From Oscillospiraceae bacterium (GTDB taxonomy: Bacteria > Bacillota > Clostridia > Oscillospirales > Oscillospiraceae), in NCBI GenBank assembly GCA_031261245.1, contig JAISKU010000172.1:1-10117 (forward strand): a DNA stretch of 10,117 nucleotides. The letters run 5' to 3'. The notes under the pieces are model-generated. The model was not told the DNA's origin and did no database searches. It was given only the letters and a program-made list of their open reading frames with translations. Positions 1 to 6,889 of the stretch are shown in pieces. Position 1 is the first letter of the stretch, and each line of letters starts with the position of its first letter. Both the position numbers and the translations under genes were made by a program.

Positions 1-548
1 AAGATGTCTATCGCCGCCTTTGAGGCGTTGTAGGGCGAGTTCTCATGGTCGCGCGAGTTTGACACGCGCTGGCCGCCGACGGAGGAGATGTTGATTATCG
101 AGCCGCCGAGCCCGCCGTCGCGCATTTTGGGCGCGAGCTCGTACACGACGTTCGCGGTGCCGTGCAGGTTCGTGTCGATTACGCGGTGCCACTCCTCAAG
201 GCCGCGCTCACTGAGGAACGGGGTCGTCGTGGCGATGCCCGCGTTGTTCACGAGCACGTCGATATGGTCGTAGAATCCGTACACCTTTTCGGCGGCGGCG
301 GCGACGGAGGCGTGGTCGGAGATGTCGCACGCGAAGCAGGCGTATCTGCCGCCGAGGCCCTTGAAGCTCTCGATGGCCTTTTCGCCGGAGTCGGCGTTGC
401 GGCAGAGGACGACGACGTTTGCGCCGCTCTGCGCGAACGCCGTGGAGATGCCGAGCCCGATGCCGCGGTTTCCGCCTGTGACCACGACATTTTTGCCCTT
501 TACGGAGAACGCGTCGGCCATTGAGCTGATAGGTGGTGTCTTTGTCAT
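1..548 (-). CDS. Short-chain dehydrogenase/reductase (SDR), C-terminus outside the window
   Basis: A classical SDR oxidoreductase that would interconvert a carbonyl and an alcohol with NAD(P)H in the cytoplasm. The 182 residues visible from the ATG (codon complement 546-548) show the Rossmann motif TGGNRGIG (24-31), NNAG (101-104), a catalytic Ser in NISS (153-156) and the catalytic YNASK (Tyr173, Lys177). An Arg after the second strand (VVLCR, Arg50) hints at NADP(H). The chosen start has AGGAAG (557-562) eight bases upstream; the Met at residue 10 has no such site. About 70 C-terminal residues, which set substrate specificity, lie beyond position 1. The gene follows the flavin ene-reductase by 61 bases on the same strand, so the two are probably one operon. 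The family is certain; the substrate is not. A 3-oxoacyl reductase or hydroxy-acid dehydrogenase would fit equally well. Confidence 0.92.
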   Translation of the reverse strand, partial: MTKTPPISSMADAFSVKGKNVVVTGGNRGIGLGISTAFAQSGANVVVLCRNADSGEKAIESFKGLGGRYACFACDISDHASVAAAAEKVYGFYDHIDVLVNNAGIATTTPFLSERGLEEWHRVIDTNLHGTANVVYELAPKMRDGGLGGSIINISSVGGQRVSNSRDHENSPYNASKAAIDI

Positions 549-609
549 TTTTACGGCTTCCTTTCGTTTCATTAATATGCGGTAATTATACTCCGGATTC
601 GCGCCGAGG

Positions 610-2610
610 TCAATAGCGGCCGATATCGCGGGCGGTCTGATACGCCGCCTGCGTCGCGGCCTGAATGTTTTTCGGCGATACGCAGTCGCCGATTTGATAA
701 AATTCCGGCGCGCAGGACGACAGCGCGAGCGCCTCTGCCTCAAGCGGCGCGTAGCCCACGGCGCAGACGACCGTGTCGGCGGGGAGCATGTCGGCGGCGG
801 GGGCTCCGTCGAAGCGCAGGCCGCGCTCCGTGATCTCGAGCGCCTTTGTGGAGGTGAGCACCGTCAGATTCGGCAGCTTGCCCAGCTCCTGCGCGAGCGC
901 GACGCCGTGTACGACGTTTGCCCCGGCGTCAAGCTCCATGGGTTTGCTTATGCGTCCGGAGGTGGATTGCTCCTCCTGCGTCGCGAGGGTGGTGGAGGCC
1001 ATCTCGACGACGGTGACGTCGCGCCCGGACTGCGCCAGGAATATGCCGAGCTCCAGTCCGACGAGGCCGCCGCCCATTATGCAGACCGTTTTCCCCGCTA
1101 TCGAGGGGTCGGCGTACACGTCCTCGGCCATGACGGCCCTCTCGACGCCCGGTATGCGCGGGGTTACGGGGCGCGCGCCCAGCGCGGCGATTATGACGTC
1201 GGGGTTTATCTGCTCCGCGAGCTCCGGCGTGACGGCGGTGTTCAGGCGCAGGTCGATAGGCGCGCGGGAGATGAGAAGCGCCTGCTTTGAGAGGTATTTT
1301 TCGAGCTTGCTCTTGAACGGGACGTTCGTCTCGCACAGCAGCGCGCCGCCGAGCTTCGCGGATTTCTCGCACAGTATGACCTCGTGACCCATCTGCGCCG
1401 CCGTGAGCGCCGCCTGCATACCGCCGACGCCGCCGCCCGCGACGAGTACCTTTTTGCGTACTCTCGGCGGGGCGGCGTACAGCGCGTCGCGCTCCCGCCC
1501 GATGACGGGGTTCGTCGCGCAGTAGAAGATACCGCTCGCGGTGCTCGCCGAGAAGCAGGTGAAGCAGCGCAGACACTGGTTTATCTCGTCATCGCGGCCG
1601 AGGCGGGCCTTTATCGGAAAATCGGGGTCGGCGAGCGTCTGACGCCCGAGCGCGAGCACGTCCGCCTGTCCGGAGCGCAGCAGCTCCTCCATGTGCGCGG
1701 GGTCGGTGAGCGCGCCGACGGCCGCGACGGGCGTTTTTACGTGTCTTTTTATCTCGGCGGCGTATTTGACGTTCACGCCGTCGGGGAGGAAGAGCGTCGG
1801 GTGCGTTATCATGCTCGCCGCGTCGCTCTCATGGTGGCCGGCGGAGACGTGGATGAGATCGACGCGCCCGTCGAGCGCCTTGGCGATCTCGACGCCCGTG
1901 TCGATGTCGTAGCCGCCGGGGATATGCTCCGCGCCCGATATGCGCATCTCGATCGGCATCGCGGGGCCGACGGCGCGGCGCACCGCGTCCGTGACAGCGA
2001 GCGGGAAGCGCATACGGTTCTCAAGACTGCCGCCCCATCTGTCCGTGCGGCGGTTGGAGGACGGCGACATGAACTGCGCGAGCAGCCAGCCGTGTCCGCC
2101 GTGGATTGTGATCATGCCCGCGCCGCACTTTTTCGCGAACGCGGCGGCCCCGGCGTAGAGGTTGATGAGGCGCTCTATCCACTCCTCGTCCATCTCGCGC
2201 ACGGGGACGCCGTCGCGCTCTGTGTCCGACACGCCGTAGATGAAGCCCTCGCGCTCCGCCATTATTCCGGCGTTGCCGCCGGCGTGGTTGAGCTCGACGG
2301 AGGCGACGGCGCCGTGGCGCGTGATCGCGTTTAGCGTCTTGGTGAGGCTGATTCGCCCCTTCACGTCGTCGCCGCGAAGCTGGAACGGGTGGCTGTGCCC
2401 GGCGCGTGAATCGACCATGAAGTCGCCGAGGCACACGGCGGCGAACCCGCCGAGCGCCTTGACCTCGTAGAACGCGGTCGCGTCGTCGTCGAGGAAGTTG
2501 CCCTCCGTGAGGCGGTACGTGTCCTGCGGCGAGGAGAAAATGCGGTTGCGGAAGAGCGTTTTGCCGAGGCGTATCGGCTCAAAAAGCCGCTCAAATTTTA
2601 CTTTGCCCAT
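610..2610 (-). CDS. NADH:flavin oxidoreductase / 2-enoate reductase family (OYE barrel + 4Fe-4S + FAD/NAD domains)
   Basis: A 666-residue flavoprotein of the 2,4-dienoyl-CoA reductase / 2-enoate reductase / BaiCD-BaiH type, which reduces activated C=C bonds with NAD(P)H via FAD, 4Fe-4S and FMN. An Old Yellow Enzyme TIM barrel spans about 1-340 (ELNHAGGN at 106-113; HGGHG at 170-174; SPSSNRRTDRWGGSLENR at 182-199). The cluster ligands are Cys346, Cys349, Cys352 and Cys364. The FAD site is GGGVGG (392-397), the NAD site GGGLVG (513-518), and the C-terminal IGD (640-642) is the usual FAD contact. I start at 2610 (MGKVKF) because that begins the conserved barrel and follows a purine-rich stretch (AGAAAGAAGA) and a promoter; the in-frame ATG at 2661 lies upstream of the predicted transcription start. 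The third Cys is one residue closer than in E. coli FadH. It is divergent from the mutase and is probably the reductase of the same pathway. Family sure, substrate unknown. Confidence 0.93.
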   Translation of the reverse strand: MGKVKFERLFEPIRLGKTLFRNRIFSSPQDTYRLTEGNFLDDDATAFYEVKALGGFAAVCLGDFMVDSRAGHSHPFQLRGDDVKGRISLTKTLNAITRHGAVASVELNHAGGNAGIMAEREGFIYGVSDTERDGVPVREMDEEWIERLINLYAGAAAFAKKCGAGMITIHGGHGWLLAQFMSPSSNRRTDRWGGSLENRMRFPLAVTDAVRRAVGPAMPIEMRISGAEHIPGGYDIDTGVEIAKALDGRVDLIHVSAGHHESDAASMITHPTLFLPDGVNVKYAAEIKRHVKTPVAAVGALTDPAHMEELLRSGQADVLALGRQTLADPDFPIKARLGRDDEINQCLRCFTCFSASTASGIFYCATNPVIGRERDALYAAPPRVRKKVLVAGGGVGGMQAALTAAQMGHEVILCEKSAKLGGALLCETNVPFKSKLEKYLSKQALLISRAPIDLRLNTAVTPELAEQINPDVIIAALGARPVTPRIPGVERAVMAEDVYADPSIAGKTVCIMGGGLVGLELGIFLAQSGRDVTVVEMASTTLATQEEQSTSGRISKPMELDAGANVVHGVALAQELGKLPNLTVLTSTKALEITERGLRFDGAPAADMLPADTVVCAVGYAPLEAEALALSSCAPEFYQIGDCVSPKNIQAATQAAYQTARDIGRY

Positions 2611-2662
2611 ATTATATCTTCTTTCTTGCAAATACTTGCAGAAAGTATATAATATGGGCAAA
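2602..2662. repeat. Near-perfect 61-bp inverted repeat in the divergent promoter region
   Basis: Two perfect 16-base arms, TTTGCCCATATTATAT (2602-2617) and its reverse complement (2647-2662), flank 29 bases. Inside them CTTTCT (2621-2626) and AGAAAG (2640-2645) continue the symmetry after a three-base versus one-base bulge. Each arm holds TATAATATGGGCAAA. In the left arm, read leftward, this is the start of the ene-reductase gene (ATGGGCAAA). In the right arm, read rightward, it covers the -10 and probable transcription start of the mutase operon. Neither predicted transcript contains both arms, so the symmetry should act in DNA (operator or inverted duplication) rather than as an RNA hairpin. 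Confidence 0.9.
2626..2653 (+). promoter_or_regulatory. Predicted sigma-A promoter of the mutase-reactivase operon
   Basis: TTGCAA (2626-2631), a 16-base spacer and a perfect TATAAT (2648-2653). Transcription would start near 2660, giving a leader of about 34 bases before the mutase ATG. The -10 overlaps the -10 of the opposing promoter and lies in the right arm of the inverted repeat. Confidence 0.65.
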
Positions 2663-2672
2663 CGAAAGTCAA
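2644..2672 (-). promoter_or_regulatory. Predicted sigma-A promoter of the ene-reductase-SDR operon
   Basis: Read leftward: TTGACT (2672-2667), a 17-base spacer and TATACT (2649-2644). Transcription would start near 2637, about 27 bases before the ene-reductase ATG. The -10 shares bases 2648-2649 with the rightward -10, so RNA polymerase cannot hold both promoters at once. Confidence 0.65.
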
Positions 2673-2693
2673 TCGAACAGAGGGAAAATAACT

Positions 2694-4637
2694 ATGATAA
2701 AAGTAAGACAAAAACGCACGGACGAGGACACGTTCCTCAAAAAGCTGCGCCCGGAGGTGCTCGCGCCGTGGCCGGAGACGGGGGCGCAGTGCGACCTCGA
2801 CGAGGCGGTCGCGTATCAGAAGAGCCTGCCGGACGGCAAAAACTTCACGAAGGCTTTGGCGAAATACCGCGCGGAGGGAAAGATCGGGCTGTTCCCGCGC
2901 TCCGGCGTGCCTGTGGTGGAGCGGGAGATCGAGCTGTTGCAGGGTCTCAACGAGGTCGGCGTGCGGCTTTTCCCGTTCACGACGGACTCCTACACGCGCA
3001 ATCTGCGGCTGCGCGAGGCGCAGAGCGGGCTTGAGGAGAGCATAAAGACGGGGACGATGAAGCTCAACGGCTACCCGATTATCAATCACGGAGTAAAGAC
3101 GACGCGGCGCGTTGTAGAATCGTGCGAGGGGGCGTTCGACCCGCGCAGCTCGCGCGTGGCGAACTCGTTCGTCGGCGAGGTCGCGTTCGCGTCGGGTATG
3201 ACGGCGATGCCGAACAGCTTTTTCGGGTGGATAGGCGGCTACGACAAGCTCGCCACCGCCGAGGAGTGCATTGAGACGGCGCAGTACCTCGGGCGGCTGA
3301 TAGGCTACTACGCCGACCGCGGCGTGATAATCTCCACGGACACGCACGGGTGGCTGCCGAACGGCGTGATTCCGATGTACGTCAACATCGCCACGCAGAT
3401 AATCGAGGCGCTCATCTCCGCGGAGCAGGGCGTGAAGAGCATAGTGCCGCTGATGAATTTTCAGGGGAACCTCGCGCAGGACGTGGCGGAGATAAGAGCC
3501 GCCGAGGGGCTTTTCCGAAAGTACCTCGACAAGCTCGGGTACGCGGACACGGCGATACCGGGGATTATCGGCAACCAGTCCTCGCTTTTCGCGTTCCCGC
3601 AGGACGTGGGGAACGCGTACGGGTACATCAACTACGTTGCGATGGCGGCCGCGCTGTCGCCCGTTGACGCGTGCAGCGTCAAGACGGTGGACGAGGCGAT
3701 AGGCGTGCCGAGCGTCGAGAGCCACATGCAGACGTACCGCTCCGCAAACTGGATTTTCAACGTCGTGCGGCAGCAGGGCATTGAGTTTGACAACGCGCAG
3801 GTCGCGGTGGAGCGGAGAATGTGCGAGCTGGCGGTTTCGGCGATAATCGACAAGGTGCTTGACATGGGGGACGGCGATCTCGCCGTCGGCGTGGTGCGGG
3901 CGCTTGAGGCGGGGGTGCTCGACTCGCCGTTCTCGATAAACGTGAATGTGCGCGATCTCTGCATGGGCGCGCGGGATTTGCAGGGGGCGTGCAGGTACAT
4001 CGAGTACGGGAATTTGCCGATTCCGGACGAGGTGCGCAAGTATAACGATGAGAAGATACGCGAGCGCGAGGTCGCGGAGGGACGAAAGCTCGGCTACAGG
4101 ACGAGCATTGCGGATTTCTGGACGCTCTCGCGAGGCGTGATTATCGACCCGCCGGAAAACCTCGCCGACGAGAATTCGGAGGACGTGCCGGCGGACATCG
4201 TCGCCGCGATAGGGAAGAATCCGCCGACGATAATCACGGGCACGGTCGGCGTTGACGCGCACGTGATAGGCACGAAGATAATCTCCAAAGTGCTGCGCGA
4301 GGCGGGCTTCAACGTCGTGGCGCTCGGCGCGCAAACGGCGCCGGAGGAGTTCATCAAGGCGGCGCAGGAGACGGACGCCGCGGCGGTGCTTATGACCTCG
4401 CTGTACGGCATGGCGGAGATGGATTTGCAGGGCTTCCGCGACAAGTGCGTGGAGGCGGGCGTCGGCGATATTCTGCTGTATATCGGCGGCAATCTCGGCG
4501 TGGGGAAGCACGAATTTTCCGACGACGAGGTGAAATTCAAAAAGCTCGGCTTTGACCGCGTGTACCCGCCGGACGCGGCCGTCGCGCCGTCGGTGATTAA
4601 TTTGTACGAGGATTTGAGGGCGCGGGGGAGGCTGTAA
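2694..4637 (+). CDS. Single-chain adenosylcobalamin-dependent mutase (GlmE-like barrel fused to a GlmS-like B12 domain); candidate 2-methyleneglutarate-type mutase
   Basis: A 647-residue carbon-skeleton mutase. Residues 1 to about 485 match the glutamate mutase epsilon chain (YQKSLPDGKNF at 41-51, PRSGV, TTDSYTR, KTVDEAIG). Residues about 511-647 match the B12-binding sigma chain: DAHVIG (521-526, cobalt ligand His523), SLYG (569-572), GGN (598-600) and DRVYPP. Glutamate mutase usually has two subunits; here they are one chain in E-then-S order. Aligned from memory to Clostridium cochlearium GlmE, the arginine claw is kept (Arg69, Arg102, Arg151 for Arg66, 100, 149), as are the coenzyme-ribose contacts (Lys330, Glu334) and Tyr183. 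Glu171 becomes Pro173 and Tyr177 becomes Trp179. This suggests a dicarboxylate without an amino group; 2-methyleneglutarate mutase, a single chain of similar size, is the best known analogue. AGAGGGA (2679-2685) is the ribosome site. Fold and cofactor are near certain; the substrate is inference. Confidence 0.9.
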   Translation: MIKVRQKRTDEDTFLKKLRPEVLAPWPETGAQCDLDEAVAYQKSLPDGKNFTKALAKYRAEGKIGLFPRSGVPVVEREIELLQGLNEVGVRLFPFTTDSYTRNLRLREAQSGLEESIKTGTMKLNGYPIINHGVKTTRRVVESCEGAFDPRSSRVANSFVGEVAFASGMTAMPNSFFGWIGGYDKLATAEECIETAQYLGRLIGYYADRGVIISTDTHGWLPNGVIPMYVNIATQIIEALISAEQGVKSIVPLMNFQGNLAQDVAEIRAAEGLFRKYLDKLGYADTAIPGIIGNQSSLFAFPQDVGNAYGYINYVAMAAALSPVDACSVKTVDEAIGVPSVESHMQTYRSANWIFNVVRQQGIEFDNAQVAVERRMCELAVSAIIDKVLDMGDGDLAVGVVRALEAGVLDSPFSINVNVRDLCMGARDLQGACRYIEYGNLPIPDEVRKYNDEKIREREVAEGRKLGYRTSIADFWTLSRGVIIDPPENLADENSEDVPADIVAAIGKNPPTIITGTVGVDAHVIGTKIISKVLREAGFNVVALGAQTAPEEFIKAAQETDAAAVLMTSLYGMAEMDLQGFRDKCVEAGVGDILLYIGGNLGVGKHEFSDDEVKFKKLGFDRVYPPDAAVAPSVINLYEDLRARGRL

Positions 4638-5974
4638 TGGGGGACGTGCGCGTCTTTATCGACTTCGGGAGCACGTTTACAAAGGCGGTCGCGTTCGATC
4701 CGGACGCGGAGACGCTTATAGCGCGGGTGCAGAGTCCGTCTACGGTAGATACGGACGTGACGGCAGGGCTGATGAGTGCGCTCGGGGAGCTGCGGCGGCT
4801 CGCGCCGATAGGGGAGGACGAGATAAAAAACGCCGTCGCGTGCTCCAGCGCGGCGGGCGGGCTGCGCCTCGTCGTAATCGGCCTCGTGCCGGACTACACG
4901 ACGAAGGCGGGGTACCTCGCCGCGCTCGGCGCGGGCGCGAAGGTCGTCGGGTCGTTCTCCTATGAGCTGACGGGCGCGGAGGCGCGCGAGCTCGACGCGC
5001 TATCGCCCGACATCGTGCTGCTGACGGGCGGCACGGACGGCGGGAATAAGCGCACGATAGTGCACAACGCGGGAATGCTCGCGGCGTCCTCGGTGCGCAA
5101 CGTGATAGTCGCGGGGAACAAGTCGGCGCGCGACGAGATTGAGGCGGCGTTTGAGGGGTCTGGGAAAAACGTCACATACTCCCCGAACGTCATGCCGGAG
5201 TTCGGGGAGCTCGAGCTCGACGCGGTGAACGAAAAAATCCGCGAGCTTTTCATCTCGCGGATAACGGACGCGAAGGGAATCTCAAAGGTTTCTGAGATAA
5301 TAAGCGGGGTCGTGATGCCCACGCCGTCGGCGGTGCTCGAGGCCGCGAAGCTGATTGCAGACGGGGCGGGGGCGGAGCCGGGACTCGGTGAGCTAATGCT
5401 CGTGGACGTCGGCGGGGCGACGACGGACGTGTACTCCGTGGCGGCGGGCAATCCGCGCGACGGCGTTTATCTCATGGGTCTGCGCGAGCCGTACGCAAAG
5501 CGCACGGTCGAGGGCGACCTGGGGCTGTTCCACAACCTCGACACGCTCGCGCAGCTGACGGACGTGGACGGCGCGGCGCTAACGGCGTTGCGCGCGCGTT
5601 TTTCCGTGCCGGAGGGCGGGGAAATGACGCGGCAGCAGCTGGCGCTGTCGCGCGCGGCGGTGAAAACGGCCGTCACGCGGCACGTCGGGCATATCGAGTA
5701 TCGCCGAACCGCGGACGGCGAGGTGCGGATACAGCGCGGCAAGGATTTGACCGCCGTAAAGCTCGTAATCGGCGCGGGCGGGCCCGTCGCGTTCTCGTCG
5801 GACGCGCGATACGTGCTCTCTGGCGCCGCGGACGGCGAGCCGGACACGCTTGCGCCGCGCGACCCGCGGTATGTGATTGATGAGAAGTATATTTTGTTCG
5901 CGATTGGGCTGCTGTCGCGCGATGAGCCGGAAAAGGCGCTGAGGATTGCGAAGAAGTATTTGCGGGGGGTGTAG
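4637..5974 (+). CDS. glmL: GlmL/MutL-family reactivating ATPase of the B12 mutase
   Basis: A 445-residue protein of the ASKHA (actin/Hsp70-like) fold, from the MutL/GlmL family found beside glutamate mutase-type enzymes. It is thought to exchange damaged cobalamin for adenosylcobalamin using ATP. Visible nucleotide motifs are phosphate-1 DFGSTFTK (9-16), TGGTDGG (130-136), phosphate-2 VDVGGATTD (256-264), EGDLG (292-296) and the adenosine motif IGAGGPV (378-384). The length is normal and the ends are complete. The ATG overlaps the mutase stop codon (TAATG, 4635-4639) and is preceded by GGGGGAGG inside the mutase gene, so translation is coupled. Unlike classical glutamate fermentation clusters (glmS-mutL-glmE-mal), no methylaspartate ammonia-lyase follows; the next gene is convergent after seven bases and no terminator is evident. 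This MutL is unrelated to the DNA mismatch-repair protein of the same name. Confidence 0.92.
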   Translation: MGDVRVFIDFGSTFTKAVAFDPDAETLIARVQSPSTVDTDVTAGLMSALGELRRLAPIGEDEIKNAVACSSAAGGLRLVVIGLVPDYTTKAGYLAALGAGAKVVGSFSYELTGAEARELDALSPDIVLLTGGTDGGNKRTIVHNAGMLAASSVRNVIVAGNKSARDEIEAAFEGSGKNVTYSPNVMPEFGELELDAVNEKIRELFISRITDAKGISKVSEIISGVVMPTPSAVLEAAKLIADGAGAEPGLGELMLVDVGGATTDVYSVAAGNPRDGVYLMGLREPYAKRTVEGDLGLFHNLDTLAQLTDVDGAALTALRARFSVPEGGEMTRQQLALSRAAVKTAVTRHVGHIEYRRTADGEVRIQRGKDLTAVKLVIGAGGPVAFSSDARYVLSGAADGEPDTLAPRDPRYVIDEKYILFAIGLLSRDEPEKALRIAKKYLRGV

Positions 5975-5981
5975 GAAACGC

Positions 5982-6212
5982 CTATTTAGCCGCATTTCTC
6001 TTGGGCGGCTCCCTGACATCTGTCAAACCGATTAGATAATCAACGCTTACGTTGTGGAAAACCGCTATCGCGGCGAGCACGTGCGGTGGAATCATCCGCT
6101 CGCCCGTCTCGTAATAGGCGTATGTACGTTGGGGGACGTTTATCGCCCGACCCAGCTGCGACTGCGACAAATCGCTGTCCTCGCGCAGCGCGCGAATTCT
6201 TTCGTATTTCAC
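5982..6212 (-). CDS. Small XRE-family HTH transcriptional regulator
   Basis: A 76-residue lambda-repressor-like helix-turn-helix protein and little else. The HTH spans about 5-60 (RIRALREDSDLSQSQLGRAI, then PQRTYAYYETGERMIPP), followed by the typical ending of this class, VSVDYLIGLTD (56-66). I choose the GTG start at 6212 because it follows GGAGAGGTGATACC. The longer frame back to 6275 would start inside the operator region with residues unlike the family. It is divergent from a 58-residue protein, and the 94-base gap carries two matching dyads, so it probably represses itself and that neighbour. It converges on the mutase reactivase gene with seven bases between the stop codons. DNA binding is well supported; the regulated process is unknown. 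Confidence 0.88.
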   Translation of the reverse strand: MKYERIRALREDSDLSQSQLGRAINVPQRTYAYYETGERMIPPHVLAAIAVFHNVSVDYLIGLTDVREPPKRNAAK

Positions 6213-6244
6213 GGTATCACCTCTCCGTGAAATACTATATTTCG

Positions 6245-6282
6245 GAACGTATTGTTCTATTGACAATTTGAACATTTTGTTC
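6245..6282. promoter_or_regulatory. Paired operator-like dyads GAAC-N5-GTTC
   Basis: Two 13-base dyads with identical half-sites: GAAC gtatt GTTC (6245-6257) and GAAC atttt GTTC (6270-6282), 25 bases apart centre to centre. The second sits in the spacer of the rightward promoter, ending next to its -10. The first lies just upstream of a leftward TATAGT (6239-6234), where the spacer of the repressor's own promoter would be. This is the layout expected for an autoregulated XRE repressor. Binding is inferred. Confidence 0.65.
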
Positions 6283-6288
6283 TAAAAT
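6260..6288 (+). promoter_or_regulatory. Strong predicted sigma-A promoter for the 58-residue protein
   Basis: A consensus TTGACA (6260-6265), a 17-base spacer and TAAAAT (6283-6288). The leader before the ATG at 6307 is only about a dozen bases but includes the GAGGTGAT ribosome site. The spacer is occupied by one of the two GAAC-N5-GTTC dyads, so occupancy by a repressor would block polymerase. Confidence 0.75.
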
Positions 6289-6306
6289 ATCGCCGAGGTG
6301 ATACAA

Positions 6307-6483
6307 ATGCCCGATTATCAAAAGATGTATTTACTTTTGTTTAATGAGCTCTATGACGTAATAGAGCATCTAAAAGAAGCTATGCTGAAAACGGAAGAAT
6401 TATATATGGACGCGGAGGAACCGCTGCTAATCGTGCTTCCGGAGCATGATGAACTGCCGACGGAAACTAATGACGCAAAATGA
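6307..6483 (+). CDS. Small acidic conserved-type protein, function unknown
   Basis: A 58-residue protein. Residues 1-35 look like one amphipathic helix (DYQKMYLLLFNELYDVIEHL, then KEAMLKTEELYMD) and the rest is an acidic, proline-containing tail. From memory, short proteins beginning this way (DYxxMYxxLF...A...TEEMY) are common in Clostridia, often near XRE regulators or prophage genes; I know no function. The ATG at 6307 is preceded by GAGGTGATAC, the same ribosome-site string used by the divergent repressor. An in-frame GTG at 6298 lies inside that site and is less likely to be used. It is A+T-rich compared with the metabolic genes. A repressor partner, antirepressor or toxin-antitoxin component are possible but unsupported roles. 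Confidence 0.75.
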   Translation: MPDYQKMYLLLFNELYDVIEHLKEAMLKTEELYMDAEEPLLIVLPEHDELPTETNDAK

Positions 6484-6500
6484 CTTAACCGTAGTTACGC

Positions 6501-6520
6501 TCACGCAAAGTGCTTTTTTT
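6501..6520 (+). terminator. Weak candidate terminator after the 58-residue protein gene
   Basis: CAC (6502-6504) can pair with GTG (6510-6512) around a five-base loop, and a run of seven T (6514-6520) follows. The stem is only three pairs, so this is marginal. It is included because the T-run lies between two convergent stop codons. Confidence 0.25.
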
Positions 6521-6523
6521 ACC

Positions 6524-6877
6524 TCACAGTATCACAATCGTGATTCCGTTGTTGTGGCGCTCCAAGTCGCTGTCGCGGCGCAGGTCGTCGCACAGCAGAA
6601 ACGCCGCGCGCGTCGCCTCGTCGAAGATTGAGAAATCCTCGCCCGTGATGACGTCGCGGATGAACCCCTTGCGCTTTTGCTCGCCGAGGTAGCGGCGCGT
6701 TTCGGTGCGGATTCTGCCGCCCTTGCCCGTTGAGCCGTAGCCGTGTATGAATTTGATCGCGGCGGCGCCGAGCTGCTTGCCGTTGCGGATGTTGTACGTG
6801 ACGCGCTTGACCGCGACGTCGGCGGTGGGCATATCGGACTTGATATCGACTTCTTTGAGGAAGGGCGGAGATTTCAT
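6524..6877 (-). CDS. Small Smr-domain-like protein
   Basis: A 117-residue protein. Residues about 8-64 resemble the Smr domain (the C-terminal nuclease/nucleic-acid-binding domain of MutS2): VDIKSDMPTADVAV, then IKFIHGYGSTGKGG (41-54) and IRTETRRYL. The HGxGSTGxGG signature loop is clear. The usual N-terminal LDLHG element is degenerate (VDIKSD), so nuclease activity cannot be assumed. The C-terminal half (EDFSIFDEATRAAFLLC, then a TIVIL end) is not recognised. The ATG at 6877 has AGGGCGAGG just upstream, and the gene lies 12 bases after the membrane-protein gene, so they are cotranscribed. Clostridial genomes contain many such stand-alone short Smr-like proteins of unknown role. Confidence 0.75.
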   Translation of the reverse strand: MKSPPFLKEVDIKSDMPTADVAVKRVTYNIRNGKQLGAAAIKFIHGYGSTGKGGRIRTETRRYLGEQKRKGFIRDVITGEDFSIFDEATRAAFLLCDDLRRDSDLERHNNGITIVIL

Positions 6878-6889
6878 GCCTCGCCCTGA

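Noticed and set aside
694..2334. Long rightward open frames (694-1290, 773-1387, 1384-2334) opposite the ene-reductase.
   Set aside because: Shadow frames of a high-GC gene, with no domain-like sequence or ribosome sites; the leftward frame encodes a complete flavoenzyme.
2610..2661. The ATG at 2661 as the ene-reductase start (17 extra residues).
   Set aside because: It lies upstream of the predicted transcription start and overlaps both promoters; the extra residues are not family-like.
2611..2693. Cobalamin riboswitch upstream of the B12 mutase.
   Set aside because: The predicted leader is about 34 bases and the whole gap is 83 bases, too short for a B12 aptamer; no B12-box-like sequence is seen.
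2598..4511. A 637-codon open frame antisense to the mutase.
   Set aside because: It mirrors GC-rich codon bias of the real gene, its sequence is Arg/His/Leu-rich and low-complexity, and the sense frame has clear catalytic motifs.
6218..6227. CACCTCTCCG resembling the tRNA-Ser 3' end (CACCCTCTCCG) as a possible attachment-site copy.
   Set aside because: Only about eight contiguous bases match, it is the reverse complement of the repressor's ribosome-site region, and no integrase is present.
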